A stretch of DNA of 64,000 bases from Corallium rubrum. Lineage: Eukaryota; Cnidaria; Anthozoa; Scleralcyonacea; Coralliidae. The stretch spans positions 886,399 through 950,398 of the forward strand of contig OZ036007.1 of assembly GCA_964035015.1 (NCBI GenBank), read 5' to 3'. Every line of letters begins with the position of its first letter. The first letter of the stretch is position 1. The notes below the pieces were generated by a model that saw only the letters and a program-made list of their open reading frames with translations, did no database searches and was not told where the DNA came from. Of the stretch, positions 23,499 through 35,883 are shown in pieces. Position numbers and translations under genes: made by a program.

Positions 23499-23940
23499 AT
23501 AGCTTTAAGTAAAGGCATAATGAACACATAATATATAAAATGTTTATTACTAACGTTTCGTTACCTAATCAGTAACATCTTCAGAGTGAATATTTATATT
23601 TACAACGATGAATCGGCTTAAATAGCTCAACTGTTAGATACAACAACAATGGTTCGCTTGCTGCGTTTCGCAAATATCAACGCGCTGAACTGAAGCTTTT
23701 TAAAGCTCAATTGGATCTTGCTTTTCTGAAGAAATGCAAACAACATGACGCTATTCCTCGTTTTTTAAACTTCAAACTTGCTAATCGCCGAACAGTTGAG
23801 CTATTTAAGCCGATTCATCGTTGTAAATATTCACTCTGAAGATGTTACTGATTAGGTAACGAAACGTTAGTAATAAACATTTTATACATTATGTGTTCAC
23901 TATGCCTTTACTTAAAGCTATTTGCTGGGCTATCATATTT
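23483..23940. repeat. 150-bp inverted repeat enclosing a Penelope-like coding fragment
   Basis: 23483-23635 is the near-exact reverse complement of 23785-23940. Each arm contains ctgaagatgttactgattag followed by gtaacGAAACGTTAG, the hairpin-GAAAC signature of Penelope-like ends. The 150-bp centre plus part of the right arm, read on the plus strand from about 23670, encodes a short fragment including ELKLFKAQLDLAFLKKCKQH, which resembles the N-terminal region of Penelope-like proteins. This looks like a foldback remnant of such an element. Confidence 0.65.
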
Positions 23941-24239
23941 TTAACAAAAGCACAATCTGATCAAATTGTCTATGATAACCACGAATTGTTCTCGTATTTT
24001 TCTGACCATCAGATTTAACAATCTGGATCAACTGTGACGAGTTTTCAAAAGTTTTTGCGCATCTAGTCCACCAGGCAGAGTTCGTTCCTCGTCGGCGATC
24101 AGATGCAAATGAATCAATTTTATCGTTAGGACCATGATGCTTTGCGGCAGCCGTCAAACCTCCTCTGGCCAAGGGTCAAATTTAGTCAAATTTTCCCCCG
24201 GCCCCACCTCGGGCAGGGGCGTGTTTTGTTCAAATCAGA

Positions 24240-24720
24240 ACACGAACTCGTCGCCACGGCTCTGAGGACATTTGAAACTGATGAATTTGAGAAGGGTAAT
24301 GGGTTCGTACATGGCGAAAATCCCACGAGTTGTCAACAAACCGTATTCTATGGCAAGCCCAACCTTCGTGCTATGCGCTCGTGAAAGAATTATGGTCGAG
24401 CGACGATTTTGAGCTGAGATGTTTGACTTTGAGCTCGGGGTGTCCTCGCTGAAGTGTGCAGCCTTTCTATTATATATGGTTAATACGAAGAGTCGCCGAA
24501 GTGGGAAGCAACGGCGTCGCAAAGAACTCGGCGTAAATCGCTGCAAACCAACTCGACGACGAATAAAACATGAGACAAGACATCATATTGATGAGGTTAG
24601 TAGATTTTATTCACATAATGTCTTAATTCGTTCGTTTGTTTACGGGTTTTATGTCAAGTCATATATATTTTCAAATATTACCGTTAAAACACCCGCACTG
24701 CGGGCTACCACACACCTTGA
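24240..24720 (+). repeat. uninterrupted copy of the locus split by the gypsy and TIR insertions
   Basis: In reverse complement this block matches 18905-18703, then 17740-17574, then 11629-11527, as one continuous sequence. It lacks both the 17751-18692 element and the 11635-17571 gypsy element, so it acts as an internal unoccupied reference. It is itself a dispersed repeat of unknown type and ends near a GC hairpin (acccgcactgcgggct, about 24691). Confidence 0.8.
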
Positions 24721-24879
24721 AATTGGGGTTTTAATATTCCCCTCTAATATTCCCCTCTACAACTCCTCGCTATAATATTCTCCTCTAATCTTCCAGTCTA
24801 ATATCCCCCGCACCACTCCTTATCTTATGAAATCCTGTCAACCTCGCCATGTGAAAAATAAGTGCTTTTGTTGAGGAAG

Positions 24880-25219
24880 GTTGTGAATTTGAAGGAGAAA
24901 ATCGCAAATTTCGTATTAATTTCTGCTTTGATTGTGATTTACCTCATTTTATGTAAAAAATGTAAGAAGAAGTACATGGGAAGTACCATTACTTCTTTTA
25001 GAGAAAGGTTTAATAATCATAAGAGCTGTTTAATTAGGTTTGGAAAAGGTATAGCGGGATATAGCAGGGGAGCATTTCTATGTGCATTTCTATGGGGAAG
25101 GTCATGAAGGGGTTAATGATATGTTCGTGAAGATTATTGGCAAGACTAATCGGAGCAAGCCAACGGACAGAGAAGGATTTTGGGCTTACAAATTGAATCC
25201 GTCTGCCCCAAATGATTGA
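24880..25219 (+). pseudogene. Penelope-like element GIY-YIG endonuclease fragment
   Basis: A plus-strand frame includes VIYLILCKKCKKKYMGST followed by SFRERFNNHKSCL, the start of a GIY-YIG nuclease domain of the Penelope-like type (Cys pair, YxGST, FRxRxNNHK). After a frame change near 25090 it continues with GHEGVNDMFVKIIGK and DREGFWAYKLN, ending TGA at 25217. The domain would nick target DNA for retrotransposition. A GAAACGTCG hairpin follows at 25306-25345, as expected at a Penelope-like 3' end. The reverse transcriptase part is missing. Confidence 0.7.
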
Positions 25220-25422
25220 ATATTAGAGATTTTTTGTAATTAAAATTTTTAATTATTTTTGTTTGTATAAGTATAAATAGGTGACTTTCATCACTTGTAA
25301 ATTGTATCTTGAGAAAGGGGCTTTGTCCTCGAAACGTCGAAATAATAAAGTTTTAAAAATTTTTCTACTGATCGTGCTATAATACGGATGTTAAACTTTG
25401 GTGGAGGGAGGTTCTTTGATCG

Positions 25423-26010
<588 letters not shown>

Positions 26011-26114
26011 AACAATTAGACAACGATCCCGAGTCTTTTTTTAAGCGAATAGTCACGAGGCGAAGCCGAGTTGACTATCGCTCATAGAAAACGAGGGCGA
26101 GTTGTCTAATTGTT
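26011..26114. repeat. short foldback element
   Basis: The ends aacaattagacaac (26011-26024) and gttgtctaattgtt (26101-26114) are inverted 14-bp repeats. The interior contains gaggcgaagccgagttgac. It is a small foldback or MITE-like repeat with no coding capacity. Confidence 0.6.
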
Positions 26115-28007
26115 TTAGTATAAATTTACCAGCAAAAGTTAAATAAATTCTCGAACATAACATATTCTTTGAGGCTCGTCTAATGCATTTTTTAACTGCC
26201 AACAACAAACGTTCAACGGTCATTTCGGACATCTCCTTGGCCCGTACAGTAACGTACCGATGGAAAAGTAAAGTTTTCTTGCATAATTAAGTTAGCATGG
26301 ATTTTCATGTACAATATTGAAACAGTATATATCCATCCTTTGATTTGTAAAAGTGACAAAAAGTTGAAAGAAACATTCAATTTAGCATATAGTTTACATC
26401 ACGAAATCTTGTCAACAGCAAGCGTAATTTTGAAATGTGTTTTGTTTCCAGTTGTTTCGTTTCAAACGAACACAGATAAACAATTTAACGCTCTTACCAT
26501 CAATAATTTCCATTCTATCCATTTTGTAGCCTGGTTTTTTCTTCTGTAGAACGTATTGCTTCGCCTAAATGTTCAATTTCTTCTTTCATTTGCATACTCC
26601 GTTATAATTTCGGCGCCATTGTTGCTAAACGGAACAACCGCTGGCTCTAATGATCATTGTTCGTGCTATACTACACATTTTGTCATTGGTCATTTCTTTA
26701 AAAAGAATGGCTTTCATTGGTTTATCCCAGAGGTTTATATCACCAATTATAAACTCCTGCAATAACCAATGAAATTCGAGGATTTGCATTATAAACTTGT
26801 AAATTTATACTACTGAATGTTATTAGTGTTTTCAGTTTGAGTTTATTCACTTACAGCAACTTGAATAGGACAAGACTCCATTTGTAAATTAAATGGTGTT
26901 TGCCTTGAGATCTCTTCGCTTACGACAGTAGGTGGACGGAAGTCACCTTCAACTGCATTGAACATGCAGTAACCTTTAGGCAACGATAAGCTGTTCTTGA
27001 ATGCTGCAACGTCTTTGTGCTACAATATGTTGTTTTTGATATATTAATAGATACATATAATGTATATTCATCGAATGGTAGAGTTGGGCACAGCATCAGG
27101 TCTTTCTTTCCAAGCGTGAAATTATTACTTGGGCTATCTGTGGTAGCCGAGTCTAGGTTTCGGTCGTGTTTTTGGTTTTTTGGGGGTCGCGATATTGTCC
27201 CAACAGGCTTTGCGAAACTGAGGCATGTTACTATATCTATGCATGTACTTGCATGTGACCCATGCACTGCCTTCTTTCTTTTCGATCGAGTGGTTCGAAG
27301 TGGTTCGGTAGTGTTTTTGTCAGCTGCTTGTTATATTTCGATCTGGGTTATATTCCGCCGTCTCGATCAAGACAAACTGATTATAAAGGATTTATAAACA
27401 CCGTTGAAAATTATATTATATTATATGCTGTGTTGACATTTCGTATTGAAGAGACTCCAGTTTAATACGCTAAATGGGAAACTTTAAATGTATTGTGGCA
27501 ATTTTAATATTTATAATTTGCTTTGTTATTGCCTGGATTACGCCGGTATTGTTGTGTTAATAGAGTTACGCCAAATAAACTCGACCTGATTCAACTGCTT
27601 TTCACTAGCTCATGTGTGCATTTTAATAGTTCCTTGGTACATGTACGTTCGCTTGTTGTCGATCGTCTAGGTAATATAGTAAATATACTGCTTACTGGGT
27701 AGCACCAAATAATGCAAAAAAAATATTGATAAACATGTACTATGTCGAATTGTTTGCACGCCTAGATTAACGCCGTGAAGTTAGCTGCCAGTTCGCCGCT
27801 GCACTGTAGCTTGTTAGTTCAATGACTTCAATCCAGCTTTTTCACTAACGGCAGGCGAACTTAACTTAACGGGGTTGTCTAATGATCGCTTGAATCTATT
27901 GAATCTAGCACTGTAGATTGCACTGTAGGTTATTTTGCACTTTTTAACAAACGCTTAATATGTGCACGCTGTTTCGTGCATAGGCTATGCCAAGCTGCAT
28001 TGCGATG
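26115..28007. other. gene-free stretch with diverged repeat traces
   Basis: No gene is supported on either strand. Two overlapping plus-strand frames at 27017-27465 have no family resemblance, and part of them coincides with the repeat shared with 3520-3730. Confidence 0.4.
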
Positions 28008-28080
28008 AGTAGCCCGAGTGAACGCCAAAGCAGGCATCTTCAGTTAATATAAAATGATCCCTTAGTGCTATACCGTTAGG

Positions 28081-28188
28081 CCCCGTTTACACTAGAGCAA
28101 AAGTATCCCGATTCACATTGTTTTTTCAATCCTCATGGGAATAAAAAACAATTTGAATCCGAATACTTTTGCTCTAGTGTAAACGGGG
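28081..28188. mobile_element. 108-bp palindromic MITE
   Basis: ccccgtttacactagagcaa at 28081 is repeated in inverse at 28151-28188, with arms of about 38 bp including the gaatc-gaatact part, around a 30-bp centre. It has no coding capacity. The flanks ttag and ctta suggest a short target duplication, but it is not clean. Confidence 0.7.
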
Positions 28189-28519
28189 TCTTAGATTATA
28201 GTACATTTGTATAGCATGACCAGTTGCTAAATCCGAAGTTTTTGCCACGATTTGTTGTTGACTAATATTAAACAATTATTGAATGAGGTTGAGCATGATA
28301 TCGAGAATTTTCAAGTTCGAGGTTTCGATCCAAAACAAGGTATCATTGCACGCTGATCACGTCAGCAGCTGAAATAACGCGTCAGCTTCCAGATACGGAG
28401 AATTAGCGGGGGCGTTTTGTCCAATCACGAACGAGAATAAAGTTTGAATATATAATAACATAGAATATTTAAGCCTTGACTTGCATTCAGTAAATTATAG
28501 TAATTTATATTTGCTTCAA

Positions 28520-29750
28520 ATAGGCTTTCTACATTTGTTCACGTGCAAGCGTTTTATACCTGCCAAATTCATGCGTTTTGAAAGCCAGGGGAGGGAATTT
28601 GAATTCTGTCTCAGGGGAAGTATGGGGTTATTCATTAAAACAATGAAAATGCTAATTAACATGACATTTTATATAAAGAATACTAATGAACGTAGCATTT
28701 TATATAAAATTGCGTGCTACTCACAAATGCAAAATATACCTACAACTGGTCAAATTGACTCAGTATGCACATAAACCACTTTCTCTCGCTCACTGCAAGC
28801 AAATAATTTAATTCTTTCATTAAAACGCAACGTTACAATTTATATTAAAGATCACTCGGAACACACAAAGTATTCTCGTAAAGTTTCATACACAAAATTC
28901 AGTTTGTATCTTTCCCAAGTTAATTTTACAGTTATTAAACACACAACCTGACAACGCTGCAGTAGCCGTTGAAATACAACTATTTGCCCTTTGTTCATCT
29001 CCAGGTAAAGGCATAGTACTTAACAACTCATCAGATACGTCAAAACTAGAAATATTTGCCATTTGTTCATCTCCACGTATAAGGCATAGTACTTAAAAAG
29101 TCATCAGATACATCGAAATCAAACAACAAATCTTCAACATCGTTCTAGTCTCGTTCACATCCTTATTTTGTTCCGGAGGTCCTAATATTTTACTAACTTT
29201 TATATTTTGCTCATGACTCTCCTTCTCATAGGCTAACAACGCGTTTGACCTATGACCAGTGCGTTCTCTGATTAGTTTGTCTTCAATATTCGACTGAAAC
29301 AATCGCGTTGCACAAGTTACCCTTATTAAGCAGTGAGAGATTTTACGACTGAAACCTGCACTCTCGCATAAATTAGGCAAAATTTTGTTTAGGCTATGAA
29401 TACCTAGAACGATATTATAATACTCGAAACCATTTGCATCATTATTTGGCCTGAAATAAAATGCTTCATTAATCTTAACTAAGTCCTTTACTTTTTTTGT
29501 GTAGGTACCGTAACAATTTACAGCGCACGGGAAGTGGTTAACCTCTTTCCCTGAACTAATATTTAGTGTTGTAATTTGAATGTTGAACATTCTAACAGGT
29601 GAAACATTAATATCTATTGTTCAGCCGCTAACTCAACCGTAATCTGCAGACAATAGAAAACAATGCTACGGAAGCCACTCTATTGTAGTCGTCTTTGAAG
29701 CCATTTAAAGCACTTGTAGTCGTGTTTTATCAGATATAAAACACTCGTAC
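28520..29750 (-). pseudogene. Crypton-like tyrosine recombinase copy A, internally deleted
   Basis: A minus-strand copy of the gene at 36365-38157 plus its 3' flank (56683-57102). The frame 29093-29590 holds the C-terminal catalytic part of a Crypton/DUF3504-type (ZMYM2/KIAA1958-like) tyrosine recombinase. It shows HCLIRVTCATRLFQ (His and Arg of the active site), LIRERTGHRSNA (second His) and AYEKES (probable nucleophile Tyr). The 5' exons corresponding to 36560-37540 are absent, so the reading joins leader sequence directly to the catalytic region. The Asp/Glu-rich tail continues to about 28950 in shifted frames. At 28934-28939 it keeps a single ATTAAA (TTTAAT on the coding strand), which is the unoccupied form of the site used by the Polinton in copy B. 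Confidence 0.72.
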
Positions 29751-29782
29751 ACGCAGTGGCGTGCTGGTCTTTGTTCGGGTGC

Positions 29783-30022
29783 TTACTTTGTGTTTCGCGA
29801 ACGAATATTTTATTCTCTGATCCTGACCCTGAAAACACTGTAATCCTCAAACCTAATCCTAATCTCAATTCTAATTCTACCCCAACCCCAACCCCAACCC
29901 CAACCCCAACCCCAACCCCAACCCCAACCCCAACCCTAATCCTAATCCTAACCTTAACCCTAACCCTAACCCTAATCCTAACCCTAACCCTAATGCATAT
30001 TCGTGCGCGAAACACAAAGTAA
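29783..30022. repeat. foldback element containing telomere-like repeats
   Basis: Inverted arms of about 26 bp (ttactttgtgtttcgcg at 29783 and its complement ending at 30022) enclose about 115 bp of (CCCCAA)n passing into (CCCTAA)n with CCTAAT variants at 29879-29993. CCCTAA is the complement of the animal telomere unit TTAGGG. The tract is interstitial and diverged. Confidence 0.75.
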
Positions 30023-30459
30023 TAACCTTTGTTGGTCAGGGGAGGCCAACAGTGAATTTGGCGCCCCCCAGGTTTCCATCTTTTTAAACATCCATGGCGC
30101 TATTAATTTACAAAAGCATCAATATCTATTATACGTGACATGACTGACTTTCAGGACTAAAATATAGAGCAATAAGTGCAAGGAAATGAAAGCAATTTGA
30201 AAAACGTGTTAAAAACTGCCAGCAAGAGTAAAGGCTATTTTCCACTCATTGCAGAAACTAGTTCGCAGCTTGCTGCGAGTACTTGTATCTCCTTAAAAAG
30301 AAGTGACAACCGATAAAACAAGCACTGCGAGTTGTTTTAATTAGATGCAAACACTCGCGGCGAGCTGCGACCTGGTTTTTGCGATGACTGGAAAAGAGAC
30401 TTCAGGCTTTGAGTCGTCCTTGCAACATAGATTTTCGGGAAGCAACATAGATGCTCGGG

Positions 30460-30960
30460 AAGCACGGTTGGCGTGCGCTGTTAGGGCGCTGCCTCTCACC
30501 AATAGTTATGCCCGGTTGGACGGGGTTAGTACTTGGATGGGTGACCGTCTGGGAATAACCCTATTCTCGAGCTTGAGACTCATGTGAGTAGAGTTTAGTT
30601 GGTCTCTCCTGTGCTTCGAGGGGTTTTCACTGGGTTCTCCGGTTTTCCTCCCTCCGCAAAACCAACACCTAGGTCTTAGGCTGTAATTCGTGGGCCGATA
30701 TGTGTCGTATGGCGGCTGCCTGAGCGCCTTTAATATGCCTTCGACTTGGCTATGTCAAAAGTTATTGTAAAGGTGGTTTTCCACTAGGCGAAAAATGTCG
30801 CGCGAAGCGACATTTTCTTTTGTCTCGCAAGCTCTCGAGTGAAACTAATTAACCAAGACAAAAGAAAAATGTCGAGTCGGTCGCCAAATGTCGCCTAGTG
30901 GAAAACCACCTTAAGGCGCATTTGAAAACCTTAACGTTGAATTTGCGTGGTATAAATACA
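30460..30960 (+). repeat. 5S-rRNA-derived SINE
   Basis: ggggttagtacttggatggg followed by tgaccgtctgggaata at about 30522-30560 matches the 3' half of eukaryotic 5S rRNA, which contains the internal pol III promoter. A non-5S body follows (ctccggttttcctccctccg, gtataaatacatg) and it ends in the (ATT)n tract. This is the SINE3-type layout. The body is interrupted at 30771-30911 by a MITE. A second, more decayed copy is at 32600-32690. Confidence 0.75.
30771..30911. mobile_element. MITE of the GGTTTTCCACTAGGCG family inside the 5S SINE
   Basis: The inverted ends aggtggttttccactaggcg and cgcctagtggaaaaccacct enclose about 100 bp containing gtcgcgcgaagcgacattttc. It is the same family as the three copies at 58050-58496. 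The flanks (gtaa, taag) are compatible with a TTAA-type target site. It has no coding capacity. Confidence 0.8.
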
Positions 30961-31060
<100 letters not shown>

Positions 31061-31797
31061 GATGAGCGAATGCGGGTTTTCACTCTCTTAAGGGCTAAGA
31101 AGGAGCGCTCAGCAGTCGCTAACTAATTGGGATTGCAACCGCAATCACTCATACACTTGACAAAGTGTTGGATATGCATCGACCAGGTGGTAATCGGGGT
31201 GCGAGAGAATTTTTAGAGCCTCGACAAAAGATGGTACATCTTTGTTCCGTGCTGCTTCATTGGCATAAGTGGCTTCGTCATCATGATCTGAATCAACATC
31301 ATCGTTAGACTGCGAGGCGTCCCTATATTTTCCTTCGTTTATTTTCCTTCGTTTGAGCGCCGAAGATTGGGTAGATCATCATTCTCATCATATGCTTATT
31401 GAGAATCAGAACCAACGACATCGTGAACATCTTCCTTGCTTTCTTGGCAAAAATGGAACGATTGAACATTCGAAATGACGGTGCAAAGGTGAACAGTTCT
31501 TCAGCGCAGCGGTTTGATGCGATATGTCGTGCAGAAACTGCTTATGTTAGCTTCCAAGTCGAAGTTATCAGCTTGTCAGAACGATGGAATTCGGAAAGAT
31601 GTTGCACGGGCGCGAGGTGTTGTGTTACTGTAAACTGTGATTTTTTTCCACCAGCAGTGCCGTACAGATCTGAGATCTCGATAAAAATCTGACTAACGCT
31701 CTTTTGTGTCCTTTGGGGCAATTTTGGCGCCCCTTTAAGTTTTGGCGCCCCTTAAAAAATCTTCACTGGGGGGCCATCCCCCCCCCCCCCCCCCTTG
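31061..31797. other. interior of the 2-kb TIR element, no gene recognised
   Basis: A plus-strand frame at 31399-31692 has no clear family. A transposase remnant is possible but unsupported. A duplicated ttttggcgccccttaa segment lies at 31724-31757. Confidence 0.35.
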
Positions 31798-31811
31798 CCA
31801 GCACGCCACTG

Positions 31812-32819
31812 CGGCTACGCGTGTTTTAAATAGTACTTAAAATCGCTATTAACATCGGTCTATATTTATTAACAATACTACTAACTAAATTTTCAGAATA
31901 GTATTAATTCAAATATTCATTTTTATAAGTATTTAACTCAGATATAAACTATGCTGATTATCTTATGTATTTCTTCGACCACGTCCATACGTATAGTTTT
32001 CATATCGTTTTTATATTGTTCTTGGTCCTCAGGGGAGCAGAAAACAATGGTCTCATTACTTGAAACAATATGAAAACGCTAGGAAAACGTATACGTGTGG
32101 ACGTGGCCTTCGATCTCGACAAATCTCTTCCGCGTTTAATTTCCAAACCATTAATATTTACAATTTCTATAATTGCCGGCACATTTGTCGTTGTCAAACC
32201 CGTCTCTACTGCAGCACTTTTATCAGTCGCTCAATATATAATTTGCACCATGCAGTCTGATCAAACATTCCATATTTGTAACAATTTTCAAGATTTACTC
32301 TCTGCTTAACGTGTGTTAGCATTCTGTTGTGTGACTCCATAGAAACGCTCTGATTAATCCTGACAATATTGGTATGAAAAAGTTTTTTCAAAGCTTATAT
32401 TTACGCAATGGAAGCGATTTTGATCTGTTTCGAACTTAACTGAATTGGTTGCTTATTGGTAAAACCTAATTAAATTGATCTGTTTCTAATCTGTTTTGAA
32501 CGTAATAAATTGGTTGTCTTTGTAATTATATTCAACTGAAGCTGGCACCGAGTCTGGCGTTGATGAATTACCACCGGCGTGTTCTCAATTTATTGGGTAG
32601 TAGTACCGGTTGAAGAGTTTGTTCAACGAGTGACGAGTATAAGTGGGTGACCGCTTAGAAATAACGCTTCTCTCAAGCTCTGTCTTCGTGTTCTAGTTTC
32701 AAATTTCTATTTCTCATTTAATTCTACCTATAGATGGTAGAAAACTTAATCTTAAACATCTATATATTGAAGCTCGTACGGCCGGCCTCTATTGATACCA
32801 CTTTAATCTGTTAAAATTA
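31812..32819. repeat. gene-free stretch with a decayed 5S SINE at 32600-32690
   Basis: At 32640 gtgggtgaccgcttagaaata and the following ttctctcaagctctgtc match the 5S SINE at 30540 at lower identity. Otherwise no gene or element is recognised. Confidence 0.45.
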
Positions 32820-33720
32820 AGCTGAATGAGCTGCCCTATTTTAATAAAAGTATCTATCTATCAATGCATGAGACTCTGAATAAATTTAACGCACCGAGAG
32901 TTGATTTCCAGCTATAAACTCCGTTGTGTTTAGAACAAATTAAGGGCTCGTTGTAGCCTTCGTTGTCTTTAACCGATTTGTGGTGTCCATCGTTGGTTTT
33001 ATTACATGGTCCAAGGTCATGGATAGCCTGAAGGTCCACATTCTGTTTCAGTGCAAAAAAATTCATTAAAATCTTATAGGCGCGGCGCTAAGTAATAAAT
33101 CAACCAGTTTACGTTTTAGCCCTCTCGGCCAAGTTTGGCGGACTAGTACGTTTTTAGACACAGAACAAGCCTAGTTAGGATACGTTTTATGAATAAACTG
33201 AGAACGTTGGAATGAAACGGCACATATCTACATACAACGAGATCGATAATAATAGAAAAATATGGAATTGTATGCGACCTATCACATATAATCGTCGTAA
33301 ACATTATTTTTCCTTACCAATTTTATATGACATATCTCCTTTATAAAATCTGCTTACCTTAGCCAGCAAAACAGTGCTGTATAGAGAGACTACAAATATG
33401 CAATGGAAATTGGCAACCTTGAGAGAAACTCCAAATAACGTCATTTTTAAAGAAATATGGTTAACCTTTCTCAAACGAGTCATAGACGAATCTGTAAAGA
33501 CGTTTGACCTGTGCCTCGTATATCAAAGAGGGCAATAGCAATTAATATGCAATCATGCAAACAAAGTTTCAAACATGTGCTGTTGTAATGTTGCTAGTTT
33601 GCTTTCGGAATTCCTTTTCTCTAAGGGGTGATTACATGGAGCGGGCTAGCCCGCGGTAAGGCGGGATGCCTTGAATTCAGGCCGAAATTCGCAGTTATCA
33701 ATTTACTTCAGTTTTACACT
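32820..33720. repeat. dispersed repeat, inverted relative to 57915-61275
   Basis: 32820-33560 is the reverse complement of 60540-61275. 33570-33720 matches 58530-57915 in reverse, after removing two later insertions in the right-hand copy (about 58553-60540 and the MITE trimer). The two copies differ by scattered substitutions, so the duplication is not recent. No coding function is evident. Confidence 0.75.
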
Positions 33721-34349
33721 TTGTGCTAGCACAAAGCGAACGTCACGACGACGACCCAACTACAATAGAATTTTTCAACCAAAACGAAGCGTTGAATAAT
33801 TTGCAGTCCCAGAGTAATCCCAACACCGTTCTCTTTGCACATACAACGTCAACTAATAAAGCGTTTTCACGTTTTCAAGACGACGTTACGGCAAGGAACA
33901 GAAAAAGTTGTTAGTTTACTTAGGCGTTAATCTATACGTCGCGTTGTCGATGCTGTATGGCTGCCTTTTGAAGATCTTACGAAAAACATAAAGCATACAA
34001 TATACGATGTCCTGATCCATGACGGTTTCTTTTAAATGTAGTAACTTTTTGATTTGCCGTCGTCGTCCTAGCTTGATTAAAGGTCCCTAATATTAAAAAA
34101 TAATACTTTGCTGCATGTTGAAGGGAGCCGTTGATCGCATCGGTCGGCTAACATAATAGAATAAATAATACTATTGTAAATCATTCTTTACTACTGCTGA
34201 ATGAAACTGATTGTATCAATTCCGTGCGGTACTCTGCAAGCGGTCAGAATACTGGCTGGTTTTGAAATTCCCAACACAATTGCGGACCGATACAAGTAAA
34301 TTCCTTCAGCGATAAAGGTAGTTTACAATACAAATTTGAAACAAATTTT

Positions 34350-35621
34350 GTGGAGTTCTTTCCTTGTTTTGTCTGCTAAACGTGCTGATTTACTTTTATA
34401 ATAGCTAAACCGTCATCTCTATATAGGCCAATGCTTTCTTTGCCAAATTTCTTACTTAGGTGATTTAAAATGAAAAGGCCTACTAACTCACAAACTTCCG
34501 CGCCGTCGAAACAACCCATGGTAACGTCAAACAATTTGACGTTACCATGGGTTGTTTCGACGGCGCGGAAGTTTGAACTCCACAAAAAGGAAAGAACTCC
34601 ACAACATTTTCGAGCAGTTTGACCTAAAAATTACCGCCGAATCAAATTTACGCAAAGTAAACTTTTTAGATGTAACTTTCGACCTTAACAATGGAAATTA
34701 TAGGCCCTATAGGAAGCCCAATGACGATCCGCTTTACATAAATAAGCACTCTAACCACCCACCAAGCATCACAAGACAGTTACCTGCATCAATCAACAAG
34801 CGCATTGCACTTCTCTCATCAGATGAACAAGTTTTCCAGGAATCTGCACACATATATCAGAACGCACTTAGGCACAGCAACTTTGATCATGATTTTAGCT
34901 ACACTCAACACACAGCACAGCAACCACGCAGGAATAGGCGACGCAACATCACTTGGTTCAACCCACCTTTTAGCAAGAGTGTAAGCACAAACATAGGACG
35001 TAATTTCCTAAACCTAATTGACAAGCACCTCCCACCACACCACACCACAAGCTCCATAAGATTTTTAACAGAAACACAGTCAAAGTAAGTTACAGCTGCA
35101 TGAACAATGTTAAGTCAATAATCACTAAACACAATGCACACATATCTAGGAATAACATGCCACAGGATAAGGACACTAGCAGTTGCAATCGTAAGAAAAA
35201 CACGAATTGTCCACTTAGAAAACAATGCATGACTAGGGACATAGTATACAAAGCAACAGTCACAGTAAACAACACAAACACGATCAAGAATTACATTGGC
35301 ATGACTTCAACCACATTCAAAGAGCGATTGGCCAACCACACTAAATCTTTTCTGCATAAAAAGCATGCAAACGACACCGAACTTTCAAAATATATTTTGG
35401 CATTGAAAGAAAACAATAAGGATTTTAGTATTAATTGGCAAATTTTAAAGCATTCTATTTCGTACACGGGAGGTTCAAAACGATGTAATTTATGTTTAGA
35501 AGAAAAATTTTATATTTTGAAAGATAAAAACAAGAATTGTTTACTCAACAAAAGAGCAGAAATTATCAGTCAATGTCGTCATCGAAACAAATTCCGCACA
35601 AACAGCGCAACAAAGCCATGA
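34350..35621 (+). pseudogene. rearranged Penelope-like element: RT and GIY-YIG
   Basis: The catalytic part of the reverse transcriptase, [11 protein letters not shown] followed by GLYRDDGLA (YRDD active site), lies on the minus strand at 34376-34540. The next part of the same protein (NLRKVNFLDVTFDL, then PLYINKHSNHPPSI) lies on the plus strand from 34580, so the gene is folded back around a perfect palindrome at 34493-34576. After a frame change near 35061-35085 the plus strand continues at 35100-35621 with the Cys-rich linker and a GIY-YIG nuclease (IVYKATVTV, KNYIGMTSTTFKERLANHTKS, and CNLCLEEKFYI). A hairpin with GAAAC follows at about 35703-35735. Homology identifies the parts clearly; none can work as arranged. 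Confidence 0.78.
34493..34576. repeat. perfect 40-bp-arm palindrome
   Basis: aaacttccgcgccgtcgaaa through ggtaacgtcaaa is followed after only 3 bases by its exact complement. Both arms encode the same RT motif region in opposite directions, so the palindrome arose by foldback duplication inside the Penelope-like RT. Confidence 0.95.
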
Positions 35622-35821
35622 ATGCATGTATTGTTTCGCCCCCACACTCCCACGTTCCGACAAGAAGGATATAAGCACCCCCTGTTTTCGAAAATTGTCA
35701 TCTGCCTGAAGATTCTTTTTTAGATGAAACAGCCTGTAGCAGACTTTTGAGGTAAGCGAAAATCTATATTTGCTCTAACTATATGTTATCGAGCACTCTT
35801 TGCGTTTCGTAGACCAAAACC

Positions 35822-35826
35822 CACAC

Positions 35827-35879
<53 letters not shown>
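35822..35879. repeat. (TA)n microsatellite
   Basis: About 27 TA repeats. The surrounding 35622-36364 has no recognised gene; it holds a partial duplication of aaaatctc-agtgtaa near 35950-35985 and 36215. Confidence 0.95.

Positions 35880-35883
<4 letters not shown>

Noticed and set aside
27017..27465. Overlapping plus-strand frames as host exons
   Set aside because: No domain is seen, and part of the sequence is a diverged repeat shared with 3520-3730.
29756..30022. Chromosome end because of CCCTAA repeats
   Set aside because: The tract is short, diverged, enclosed by inverted arms and followed by ordinary sequence on both sides.
30345..30587. 80-codon frame as a gene
   Set aside because: It overlaps the 5S-derived SINE and has no protein family resemblance.
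34376..34585. Independent small gene on the minus strand
   Set aside because: It is the YRDD part of the Penelope-like reverse transcriptase displaced by the palindrome.
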